64,000 nt of DNA, from the NCBI RefSeq assembly GCF_021130785.1, contig NC_060214.1:107978001-108042000 (forward strand), written 5' to 3'. Position numbers and translations under genes: made by a program. A model generated the notes under the pieces. It ran no database searches. It saw only the letters and a program-made list of their open reading frames with translations, and was not told where the DNA came from. This DNA is from Homalodisca vitripennis. Its lineage: Eukaryota > Arthropoda > Insecta > Hemiptera > Cicadellidae. Shown here in pieces: positions 11,885-21,960 of this stretch (within the stretch, counting starts at the first letter, position 1; every line of letters starts with the position of its first letter).

Positions 11885-13430
11885 GAACGTAAGCCTAAAA
11901 GACCAAGCTTATTAGAAGACAATAATTGTGACGAAGAAAATTAGCTAATGGATGAATCTGATGTCAGTTCGTTGTTTAGATCAAATGGAGAGAGTGAGTA
12001 CAAACTAGCGTCTGTCTCAAACGCATCTGATAGTGAGGTGAGCGAACCTAGCAATGATAACCACCAGGAAGAAGTAATTGACTTTTCATTGGGCTTAGAC
12101 CCTAACAGTGCATTAGTTGATAATCCTAATATTATGTTTGTTCCCGAAGCAAATGATGATAGTGATTAATGTCTCGATAATCCTAATGTGATGTTTTCAG
12201 TAAACAGTATCCGTTATAATTAAAACACTGAAAAAGGTTCGTAGAAAGATACTAGCAATCCTCGAAAATCCACAACTTTTTTAGCCAACAAAAAATTCAC
12301 ATTGAAACGAAAAACCCTATTGAAATATTTGGACAGCTCTTTGATGATGTCCTCTTAACAATGTTTTTGGTGAACAAATGAGCTGACACGGTGCGGGGAT
12401 TCCCTTTGCCACTTCACTAAAATTTGATCAAATGGACAGCTGTTGATACAGATGAGCTAAAACAATTCTTAGGCCTTTGCATGCTTATGAGAAACTTGAA
12501 TTTCCCCACTATTCAACTCTTTTGGTCAATCTCTCTCAAAATCGTTTTCAATAAATTCTGCAACGTCTTTGTTTTTATGACGCTGAAAATAATCCAATTG
12601 AATGTTCAATTACAAAATAGAAAATGTGCTACAACATAATTTAGATAAGTTTCCAGAAACTGTTAGTCCTGGCAAGAATCTTCTCCTTTTATGAAGCCTT
12701 TTTAGGCAGTATATTAAGAATAAAAAGCACAAGCGTGGGACACAACTTTATGAGTTGTGCATAGTTGATGGTTTTCCCATAAATATACTTGTATTACGTG
12801 TCGTAGATCAAGAAAGAGGCCACGCATATCAGGTGGTCATGGGACTTATGGAGAAGTGCCTGAATAAGGGACATGCCCTTTTTCTAGATAATTTTTATAA
12901 CAGCGTCACCCTGGCTATGAGTCTAATGGATAAAGACACTAAGATTTGTGGGATACTTCAAGCAAAAAGAAAGCGTAATCTCGAAGAAGTCGTTGACAAG
13001 AAGCTGAAGAAAGTTCAGAGTATCAGTCGACAAAAAGGAGATGTGACGGTTATGAAATGGAGAGACAAGAGGAATGTTTTGACAATGTCAAATATGAATG
13101 GTCCAGAAATGAAAAATGTCGCCAATAAGATGGGAGACGTTACTTTGAAACCTAACATGATAGTAGCATACAACAAATCCATGAATGGAATTGACTGAGG
13201 CAACCAGGTGATCAGCTATTTCTCAACGCCCCGAAAATCCTTACGATAGTACATAAAAGTAATTTTCCATCTTATGGATTTGTAATTGTGGAATAGCACG
13301 TATCTGCACCAGAAGGTTCACCCTGAAGACAGTAAAATGACTTATTTGTTCTTCAGAGACACAATAATAGAGGGTTACCTCCAAGTACAGCATATTCCTC
13401 TAGTAATTGCTGCGAAACGACCTAAAAAGC
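11885..13430 (+). pseudogene. Decayed piggyBac-type transposase
   Basis: The N-terminal part (11,948-12,169) is acidic and serine-rich, as in piggyBac proteins. It is followed by TDELKQFLGLCMLMRNLNFP (12,450-12,510), then LDKFPETVSPGKNL (12,640-12,680), RQYIKNKKHKRG, and the best block VVMGLMEKCLNKGHALFLDN with FYNS (12,830-12,905), which carries the second catalytic Asp. NKSMNGID (13,172-13,195) carries the third Asp and is followed at once by TGA. Stops and frameshifts separate the blocks. The segment that should hold the first catalytic Asp (DES-type motif after SPGKNL) is missing at about 12,680-12,700. Terminal repeats and TTAA duplications were not located. Confidence 0.85.
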
Positions 13431-15305
13431 TAACTTTGTCAGATTCGAGCTAGATCATATAGTTTTTGGTCGATTGGAACTTCAGAAAAAGACCTGTACA
13501 AGTGAAAAGGGTCCGCCATTTTGAATTTTTTTAGGGGTTGAAAATTCAGTATTTTTAGTTTTTAGATTTTTTTCCCTCGGTGGTTACTCGGCAAAAGCCA
13601 CCCGCGAGGTAAATTTCAAATTTCTAGCCCTTCTTGAAATAGGTTAGAGTTTTTACCCCTTTGTCAGCGGTGATTGTAATATACGTGCGGCTATATATGT
13701 ATGGTACATGAAGTAGATTCGTCCGGGAAGAATCAACTTTTTGGCCGCGGTAATTCGGTCCGTATAGTATTGCGGGAACTGAACTTTGATTTATTTGAAA
13801 TATCTATTTGTATTGATTGTGTTTTAGCTATGTTATTTTTTCAGTATTGACAACCTAAGAGGCCTAATTTCAACTGTCATGTCGGTGACCCCTATGAAGA
13901 CTAAATTGTATTATTATAACGCTAGGAACTGGTTGCCTAACGACGGTCTGAGCAGAACCTCAACGAGGCTTGCGTCACGAGATCCTGCTAGTACTTGTCG
14001 TTCGTGGGCTGTGTCAAGGGACAAGGAGACAATGCGGTTCACCGACCAGCTGACGTCAGGGAGACTTATCGCCGGTTCATCTCAGGTCTGTGACCTACTC
14101 CCGCCCACATCTCAGACGGTAGGCTATAGTGTTTCACATTGGAAAATTAAAAGATTCCTAGGAAGAAACAATAATGGACATTTGACCAATTAGGTAATAT
14201 CCCAAATTAGTAAGTGACTACACAGAATTACAACTCCACATACTTTAACATGGCTTTTGATATTGAAATGAACAATATTGCCTATAGCTGGCGTCTTAAA
14301 AGTCTCCCCCACCTAACTTTCTTATGAATATAGATGGAGTAATTTATTTTGGTGGATGTTTATACGACCAACTGAGGTGATTTTTGTATGTATGAACATT
14401 TTTGACTCCCCCTTTAAATGAGGTATTTTGGAGGTAAGTCAAAAATTTTAATTACGAACCTCTAGCAAGTGACACCTCATTTTATAGGTTGTAAAAAAGA
14501 AGGTTAGCATACTCTAAAGTTACCCTATCACATTTGTTGGCTTATTGAAGTTTGGTGGGATTCAACATTCAATGTAAATGTTGAGTTTAGCTCTAGTTCA
14601 CATCTGAAATTCCTACAGGTTATTGTAGAAAACTCGATTGCTCCACAGTGCTAAAGGTACGTTTACACTAGTACACATGTACTAGAACTTGTGAGATATT
14701 CTTGTCTGGATACAAGTTTAAAGTTTGATTACTCAAATCCCAATACATGTTGACTGCCATCTGAGCTTTTACACTTTTACAAATGTTGATTCTACAATTA
14801 TTAATCATGGATGATATTTTGAAGAAAAGAGCAACAGAGAAAAAACAAAGCGTTTAGCAGTACGCCATTTGGTCTTAATCTCTATCATAGAAATTTAATC
14901 CTTGTCCTACGGCATTGTAAATGCCTCTCCTTTTGTTACTATCCTTGCACTTTTTGGACTTAAGATCCCATACTAAGTCCTAATTGTCTCAATTTGTTGT
15001 AGTAGTATAACTCGACTCCAGTTTAAAAACATGGCAACTAAAGTATTTAAAAGTTAAATATGTAAAATTTACTACCACAATATTTAAAAACAATGAAAAT
15101 AACCTACAAAATGTATTGTCTAAATCAGAGAAACTTCAATTATCACAAAGTCAATGTTTAAACAAAATTTTGTTCACTCACAATTTATGAGCAAATGTTG
15201 AAGCTCTCATACAAAATGCTTCAGTTTGTTGATATACTAATGTTTCCGGATTTGTTAATTCAACAAGTACCTCACACAAGCTCTCATACATTTGTACATA
15301 AACAG
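13431..15305. other. Unassigned stretch with an ORF-bearing GC-richer block
   Basis: From 13,490 to 13,760 the sequence looks like part of a dispersed repeat (G- and T-rich, with a TCGGTGGTTACTCGGCAAAA segment), but no second copy lies in this window. At 13,879-14,193 a 104-codon plus-strand frame crosses a GC-richer block containing a TGACGTCA site. The peptide resembles nothing I know. 14,200-15,300 is AT-rich with no supportable feature. Confidence 0.35.
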
Positions 15306-15309
15306 TATA

Positions 15310-15391
15310 AATATGTGTCTAAAACATCAAAGTACATTCAACTGTGCACCTGATGAGACAATGAGAATACTTTTTCACCTAGATTACACTA
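15310..15391 (+). repeat. Left part of a dispersed repeat split by the I-type LINE
   Basis: The stretch with TGTGCACCTGATGAGACAAT and AGATTACACTA matches the copies at 35,930-36,000, 40,410-40,450 and 45,590-45,640, and in reverse complement 40,860-40,960. Its continuation lies at 21,223-21,480, beyond the LINE. It ends with the 9-bp target duplication ATTACACTA (15,383-15,391). Confidence 0.65.
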
Positions 15392-15773
15392 CGTATAACT
15401 ACAGAGGTTCGTCTGTAAACGTGAAATTAGGTATTTTGTTTACATAATACTTCAAACACAAGGAATTTGTGCTACAATAACATTGTGCTACATAAAGAAC
15501 GTTATTATTATACAGTTTACACGTCACTAATAAGACGGTGAATTAACTTTACTAATTATTCGAGTTCTGGTTGCTGAAGTGCTTGCATAGTTCGATGATT
15601 ATAGGTTAAACTTCTGCTCATACTTACCAGCCATACCAAGTTTTCCTACCAGTATTTACTAATACGTAACATAGTGAGCATTGGTTTTATTCTTTTATTC
15701 TCACATATTATTCAAATACATCTCATACAAATTTCAATAGTTCATAACGAAATCTGTTCAGGCTGGACCTGTC

Positions 15774-17282
15774 ATGTCGACGGGTTCAGCCACTGACGCT
15801 CAATTGAGCGACATGGAGACAAATCAGGCGATTGCATCCATAATAACCAGTGAACATAACTACACTTTTCAAAATGACAATGAAAATAAAAGAAAATTTA
15901 TAGAACTTGAAAAAGAAAACAATGACAACTCAAAAACTTCTGTTGATCACAACATGCAACAACACAAAAAACCACATATACAACGACTCTATAAACCTGA
16001 AAATACTGGACCCTTTGAGATTATTGTACAAGACAAGAAAAGAAATAAAATGAATCCATTTACCATTGGCAAAATACTAAAACAGCACTACACAGATATT
16101 GAACACATCTCACGTGCAGGTAAAAACTTATCCATTGTGTGTACTAACTTTACGGCAGCAAATAACCTAGTTAACTCGCAACATCTATTAGAATATAATG
16201 TATTTGTACCCTCCATTAGAGTTCATACCATAGGCGTCGTGTACGCTGAACCGGAGGTAAGTGAACAGGAAATAATGCAAGAGGCATCATCCAACTATCC
16301 CATCATACATGCTGAGAGGATCAGACGACGAGTTAATGAACAACTCATTAACACTCATTTTATTAAAATTACATTTGAATCTGAGAAACTTCCTAACCAT
16401 ATATATTTGAATTTTGTTCGCATGAAGGTAGACCCTTACATGATTCGTGTAAAACAATGTTATAGATGTTTTGCATATGGACACGTGGCAAGTTCCCCTT
16501 GCAATAGAGATAGAATCTGTAGGGACTGTGCAGGCCCTTTCCATACAGAGCCATGTCAAACACCTCGTAAATGTATACATTGCGGTGCACAACACAGCAG
16601 CAATTCTAAATTCTGCCCCGAATACGTACGACAAAAAAATATAAAAGACAGAATGAGTATCATGAAGGAAAGCTATCACATTTCCTCACAATTTTTTCCC
16701 ATCACCTACAAAAAAACAGGTAAATATACAAAAAGTTTATCCTATACACAGGCCGCTCAATTGGACCTAGCTGATGATGAATCCTACCCATGCTTGCCAT
16801 CCTCCAAAGCCTCTACTCCAAGTAGCCAGATAACTGTAAGCAACAAATACACACCTCTGTTGTCAATCAGAGAACCAAACACCTGCAACTACCAACCCCC
16901 TGCTAGAGAATTTAAGGTCAATACACCTAACAGTATTAGACCTAATAGGATTAATGTCATGCATACGCCTAGATCTACGGTTGATAGATCAAAACAACCC
17001 TCCACCAAGCCGGTTCAGGTAGACAGACTCAGCGCACAAGAAAGATCACATCTTTCATCACTCCTGAAAACAAAACTCGAGGAAATAAGAGGTAAGCTTA
17101 ATTCAAGCACAATAACAAGTCTTAAACAAGTTGATGAAATTATAGTAAGTTTTATGAACAGTGATTCAACTGTTCAAACAAAGACGTGCTCATTAACTAA
17201 CAATACCAAACCTAACTTAGGAAACTCATCAAATAGTAAACAACACTCGATTAAATCGCCAGATAAAAATGGCAGTAAGTAA
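15774..17282 (+). CDS. LINE ORF1: gag-like nucleic-acid-binding protein with three zinc knuckles
   Basis: A 502-codon open frame. Residues 1-100 are polar and low in complexity. A central region up to about residue 225 corresponds to the gag-like domain seen in I and Jockey ORF1 proteins. Three CCHC knuckles follow at residues about 229-281: CYRCFAYGH..C, CRDCAGPFHTEPC and CIHCGAQHSSNSKFC. The rest is basic, Ser/Pro-rich and ends in a short helical segment. The family role is to bind the element RNA and form the particle that escorts it to the nucleus. ORF2 starts 14 nt before the ORF1 stop in the +1 frame. The frame is intact and could be translated. Confidence 0.88.
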   Translation: MSTGSATDAQLSDMETNQAIASIITSEHNYTFQNDNENKRKFIELEKENNDNSKTSVDHNMQQHKKPHIQRLYKPENTGPFEIIVQDKKRNKMNPFTIGKILKQHYTDIEHISRAGKNLSIVCTNFTAANNLVNSQHLLEYNVFVPSIRVHTIGVVYAEPEVSEQEIMQEASSNYPIIHAERIRRRVNEQLINTHFIKITFESEKLPNHIYLNFVRMKVDPYMIRVKQCYRCFAYGHVASSPCNRDRICRDCAGPFHTEPCQTPRKCIHCGAQHSSNSKFCPEYVRQKNIKDRMSIMKESYHISSQFFPITYKKTGKYTKSLSYTQAAQLDLADDESYPCLPSSKASTPSSQITVSNKYTPLLSIREPNTCNYQPPAREFKVNTPNSIRPNRINVMHTPRSTVDRSKQPSTKPVQVDRLSAQERSHLSSLLKTKLEEIRGKLNSSTITSLKQVDEIIVSFMNSDSTVQTKTCSLTNNTKPNLGNSSNSKQHSIKSPDKNGSK

Positions 17283-20200
17283 ACTTAACTTAATACAATG
17301 GAACGCTAGATCTCTTAAGCCTAAATGGCCAGAGATAATGCAAATGTTTGCAAAAAAAGAAATACACATTGGTGTTATACAAGAGACCTGGTTACAAAAG
17401 GATGATATTCTATCCGATAATAATTACACAATATGCCATCTTGATAGATTGGATGGATATGGTGGCACTGCTTTTATTATTCACAATACAATCTCCTACA
17501 ACATCATCTTAGAACATAATGATAGCACAACCCAAATTCAGGCTATACAGAATAATGAATAATTACAATAGGCCTATTAATATTTATAATATATACTGTA
17601 CTAATAAGAAGATAAACAATAATCTCTGGCACAATCAACTCTTCAGTAAGGACACAGGTTATACCTTGCTGTGTGGTGATTTTAATGCTCACCACCCATA
17701 CTGGAATGCCACGCAAGCAAACAACAGGGGATGTAGAATATTTAATGAATACAACCAATCTCAATTCATACTATTAAATAATAATAAACACACCACTGTA
17801 CCAACTATGTACCATCAGGCATCCACCATTGACCTCACCTTCGCCACTCCCAACCTTCATGCTTTGCTAGAAGAATGGGTGGTAAGTAATGATCCATTAG
17901 GAAGCAACCATCTACCAATTTTTATGAAATTTAATACTTGCCCTATTAGTTATAACTATGACATTAATTCCATGTGTGTAAAACTAAGCAATAAAAGGAA
18001 CTTCAAAAAGGCTGACTGGGCGCTATATACAGAAACTGTAGAAAAACAGGTAAACGAACTACCAGATATACCACTAGATGTACAATGGGATGAAATACTC
18101 AATATCATAGAGTTAGCAGCTGACAAAGCAATACCAAGGTATAATATATCCAACAGAGCAGGTTTTACACCAAAAAAATGGTGGAATGAGGAATGCTCTC
18201 AAGCTGTTGCCCTTAGACGATTAGCTTTTAAAAAGTTTAAAAATAACATGACAGCAGTTAATTATCAATATTATCAAACCACACAATTGAAAGCCAGGGA
18301 AATTATCAGGAAAGCCAAAAATGAAGGATGGGAAAAATTGTGTCAGGAAATAAGTAGTAAAAATAATTCCTCATTTGCTTGGAAAATAGTTAAAAGACTA
18401 AAATCTTATACAAACGTAAGTACACCATCCATATTAGCAGACCAAAACTTGTGTGAAAAATTTATGTGTCACATAGTCCCAGATCATGTACCAATGGAAC
18501 ATGAAGTAAGAGGTAGCTCTAGCAATAACTCTTCCGAAAACTCTGAAAAAATAGAAAATAGTTTTAGTATTAAGGAATTGAATGTAGCAATAGAATCTAA
18601 AAGGAAAGATACTGCACCAGGTTTGGACGAAATATCCTACAGTATGTTACGCCACCTACCAAATAATGCACGATTATACATACTGACAATATTCAACAAT
18701 ATTTGGAATGGAATCACTGATCTACCAAGTAAGTGGAAACAATTTAAAATTATAGCACTTCTCAAAAAAGATAAAGACAAACAATTGGAAACTTCATATA
18801 GGCCTATAGCATTAATACCATGTGTTTTAAAACTGCTCAATACTATGATTAAAAATAGATTGGAATGGTACATTGAAAAGTCAAATATCTTACCTAGTAC
18901 TCAATATGGGTTCAGAAAAAAAATAGGATGCAATGATTACTTGATAAATTTTGTAGCAGATATTCAAACTTCACTAACCTTCAATGAAACAACTATTGCA
19001 ACCTCACTAGACTTATCCAATGCATATGATACAGTTTTTATACCAGAGTTGATAAACAAGTTGAAGTACTACAACATTCCATCAAAGTTTGTGACTTATA
19101 TTAACTCATGGCTCATAAACAGACAAATGACTCTCATTAGTCCTAAGTTTATCATAACTAGGTATACTAATAGAGGATTGCCCCAAGGCAGTGTGCTCAG
19201 TCCTTTATTGTTTGCTCTATATATAGCGCACATAAATGTTCATATACCAAACCTTGTAAAATCACTTCAATTTGCAGATGATATAATGATTTATTCATCT
19301 GGAAAACTTGTAGAAACAGTACGATCAAATGTTCAAAACGCACTAAGCAGAATCCAAATGAACTTCAACCAACTTCACTTGGAGTTTAACGCTACTAAAA
19401 GCAAGGTAATTATATTCTCACGCAAGCAAAACACTAACGTCGAAAGACAGTTAATAATTAATGACCAAGTGATTCCTACTGTAAATTGCATTAAGCTCTT
19501 AGGTATACTTATAGATAATAAGTTAAACTTTAAGAATCACATCAACAATACTTCCTTAAAATGCCAGAAAGATATAGGAATTATAAAATCCATTGTATGT
19601 GGTTCAAAGGGCGCAACACCAGAGTTTGCAGTGAATATTTATAAAAGTTTGATAAGAAGTAAGTTAGACTATGGATCATTTTTGTTTGGTCATGTCTGTA
19701 ACAAAGACTTGAAGAAACTAGATGCAATACAAAACCAAGCTTTAAGAATATCATTAGGGGCATTTAAGACCACTCCAATCATTGCTCTACAAACTGAAGC
19801 TAACATACTACCATTAAATATCAGAAGATCAATACTTACAGATAAGTTAGTTTATAAAATATTATCAGAACAATGTCATCCTGCATACAGAAGTCTCATG
19901 TTTCTCAACATGCTAACTGAATGTAGACCATATTGGAGAAGGAAGACTAAACCATTGTATTTACACTCTCTTACAAAAATCAATTCTTTTGACCCAAACT
20001 TATCACTTAAAGAAAGCTGTAAAACCTTCTGGGACTTTAAACAACCTATATTAACAATGGACAATGAAATAAAATTTGTCTTCACACTCGAATGTCCAAA
20101 AAAGGTAAACAACAACACTATTGTAAAACAACGTTTTCTCGAAGTAACCTCAGAGAAAATATACAAACAATCGCTAAAAATATATACAGATGGATCAAAA

Positions 20201-21034
20201 ACCGAGAATGGTGCTGGTGCAGCGTTCTACATTCCAGAATTGAATATCAGAGGTAAGTTCTCCCTGCAAGAAGGAATATCCAGCTACTCAGCTGAGCTTA
20301 TAGCCATATTGCAAGCAACCTTCACACTCGCCACCATCAGACAAAAAGACATCATAATATTCTCCGATTCACAAGCAGCCATAACAGCACTGAGTAACGT
20401 ATACAACTACTCCAAAGGGGAAGGTATTCCGGTGAGTATCATCCATAATGTAATAGACAGTGGCAAGAACGTCACTTTTCACTGGGTTCCAGCACACGTA
20501 GGTATTTATCATAACGAATATATAGATAACCTAGCAAAACAAGCCATAGCAGACGGCACAAAATTGTTCAATATTTACATCCCAACATCTGACTTCAAAG
20601 CCTATCAACAAAGACAGTATGCAATAGCATATAAGCAGGTATGCCAACGTACACCAAAAGCGGCATGGTACAAAGAAATAGAAAGTACGACAGGCCATAG
20701 CCCTTGGTTCATCATGACAAACTTCAAAAGGTGGGAGATAGTCAATGTAATTAGAATGAGATTTGGACATGCTCGGGTCAATACAAAGTTATTTGACATC
20801 AAACAATATTTCACACCACTTTGTTTAAGTTGTACCCTCGCTGAACGAGAATCCCTGGACCACGTTATTCTACGATGCCCAGCCTACGAGTTTGCGAGAG
20901 ACCTGCACTTTAAGATATTAAATAATCTACTTAGATCACATAATATGAATTTGATTGATATATTAAAACTTCATAACATAGAAATATACAAGGAACTCAA
21001 CCAATTTTTAAAACAAATAAAAAAACACATATAG
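17269..21034 (+). pseudogene. LINE ORF2: endonuclease, reverse transcriptase and RNase H, one frameshift
   Basis: The ATG at 17,269 overlaps ORF1 by 14 nt. The APE-type endonuclease shows LIQWNARSL, VIQETWL, CGDFNAHH (around 17,670) and GSNHLPI (around 17,910), the last having Asn where SDH is usual. A net +1 shift around 17,519-17,562 splits the domain, giving 98 codons in the first frame and a long second frame to 21,034. RT motifs are intact: SLDLSNAYDTV (around 19,005), GLPQGSVLSPLLFALY and FADDIMI (around 19,270). RNase H (about 20,180-20,560) keeps TDGSK, SAELIAI, SDSQAA and a final YIDNLAK. A terminal CLSC..H..C knuckle lies around 20,830-20,880. Restoring one base would give about 1,255 codons, a normal length for the family. 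Confidence 0.88.
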
Positions 21035-21222
21035 CTTCAAAGACAGAGCCTAACCATCCCACTAACAGAAAAAATAAATATTATTCAATGAAAATCCATA
21101 GTAACACAAAATAACATATGTATGGCAGAAGTTTACCCCCAGAAACCACGAGGCGTCATGGGAATTCACCCGAGCCTGTTTAATCAAACGAAGAGAAAAA
21201 AAAAAAAAAAAAAAAAAAAAAT

Positions 21223-21480
21223 ATTACACTATATTTCGTAGTCCAGGTGCTTCTGATGTGGAAACGACGTCTATAGTTCATTTTGAGCTTCTACGTCGCC
21301 GATTTTTTTTGGACCTCTTAAAACGAACAGGACTCCAGAATTCAGGAATCAAGTCTATGACGGCGTCAGATTCCAGACGCAGCACTAATAGAAAGGTGAA
21401 CTGGAATTGAACTGAACTTTCACACGACAGGGAAACGGTTGTGTTAGTTAGGTGGTTAGATCATTTGATTTCCGAATAAT
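21223..21480 (+). repeat. Right part of the dispersed repeat split by the I-type LINE
   Basis: It begins with the second ATTACACTA. The segments TTCTACGTCGCCGATTTTTT, GACGGCGTCAGATT and GCACTAATAGAAAGGTGAAC align with 40,490-40,610 and 45,690-45,800 (CAACGTCGAGTTTTTTATAT, GACAGCGTCAGATT, GCACTAAACGGAAGGTAATA). Confidence 0.6.
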
Positions 21481-21789
21481 TTTAGTTGGTTTAATCCCTT
21501 TCAGCCTAGTTTAACCATATAGACACAGGGATATGTTGACTCTTCGTACAGAGAGAGTTCATTTCGCACTTTATTGTCTGAGCTGATACGGGTTAACAGG
21601 TGTTGTGTAAACGATATTGAATGTACCAGATGTTGGTCATATACCTAATTTAAATACAAAGAAGAAATAAAAATTCTAATGGATGATTGTGTCGTTTTTA
21701 GTTACGTACCTCAGAAAGAATTTAGTTTTATAATTAATTGTGCATTGATTAAACTGGAGAGAACATAAAATGAGGTAGAGTTGAGAGAA

Positions 21790-21960
21790 ACGAAGTGGTT
21801 TTATGGTGGGAGGATGGTGAGGGGTGCGCTCGTCGATATCCATGACGTCAGAGCAGTCGTTTTGTTGACCTAGGTCTGGTCGGAGTTTCTCACTCGTTTG
21901 TGGTTTACTTTCTGCAGATAGTCCCGGATTTGAAGTTTACGGACAATTTTCAGATAGTGG
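21790..21960. repeat. Dispersed repeat, copy 1
   Basis: It shares GAGGGGT, CTCGTCGATA, ATGACGTCAGA, GACC-AGGTC-GGT and a TTTACTTTCTGC-like block, in the same order and orientation, with 31,320-31,500. Nature unknown: no tRNA-like boxes or coding frame seen. Confidence 0.55.

Larger units (their letters stand above)
15392..21222 (+). mobile_element. Near-complete I-type LINE, 5.8 kb
   Basis: The element holds a 5' UTR of about 380 bp, a gag-like ORF1 (15,774-17,282), an ORF2 (17,269-21,034) with endonuclease, RT and RNase H, a 3' UTR of about 160 bp and an A run of 26 (21,196-21,221). ATTACACTA occurs just before (15,383-15,391) and just after (21,223-21,231) and is taken as the target-site duplication. 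The two flanks together rebuild the order seen in other copies of the surrounding repeat, which supports the 5' boundary. RNase H downstream of RT and three CCHC knuckles in ORF1 are features of the I group. The only clear lesion is one frameshift in the endonuclease. Confidence 0.85.

Noticed and set aside
14047..14062. TGACGTCA sites (also near 21,843 and 31,404) as a CREB-type regulatory cluster
   Set aside because: Three octamers across 64 kb are close to what base composition alone allows, and two lie in copies of one repeat.
16287..16679. 130-codon minus-strand frame
   Set aside because: Antisense shadow of the LINE ORF1 zinc-knuckle region.
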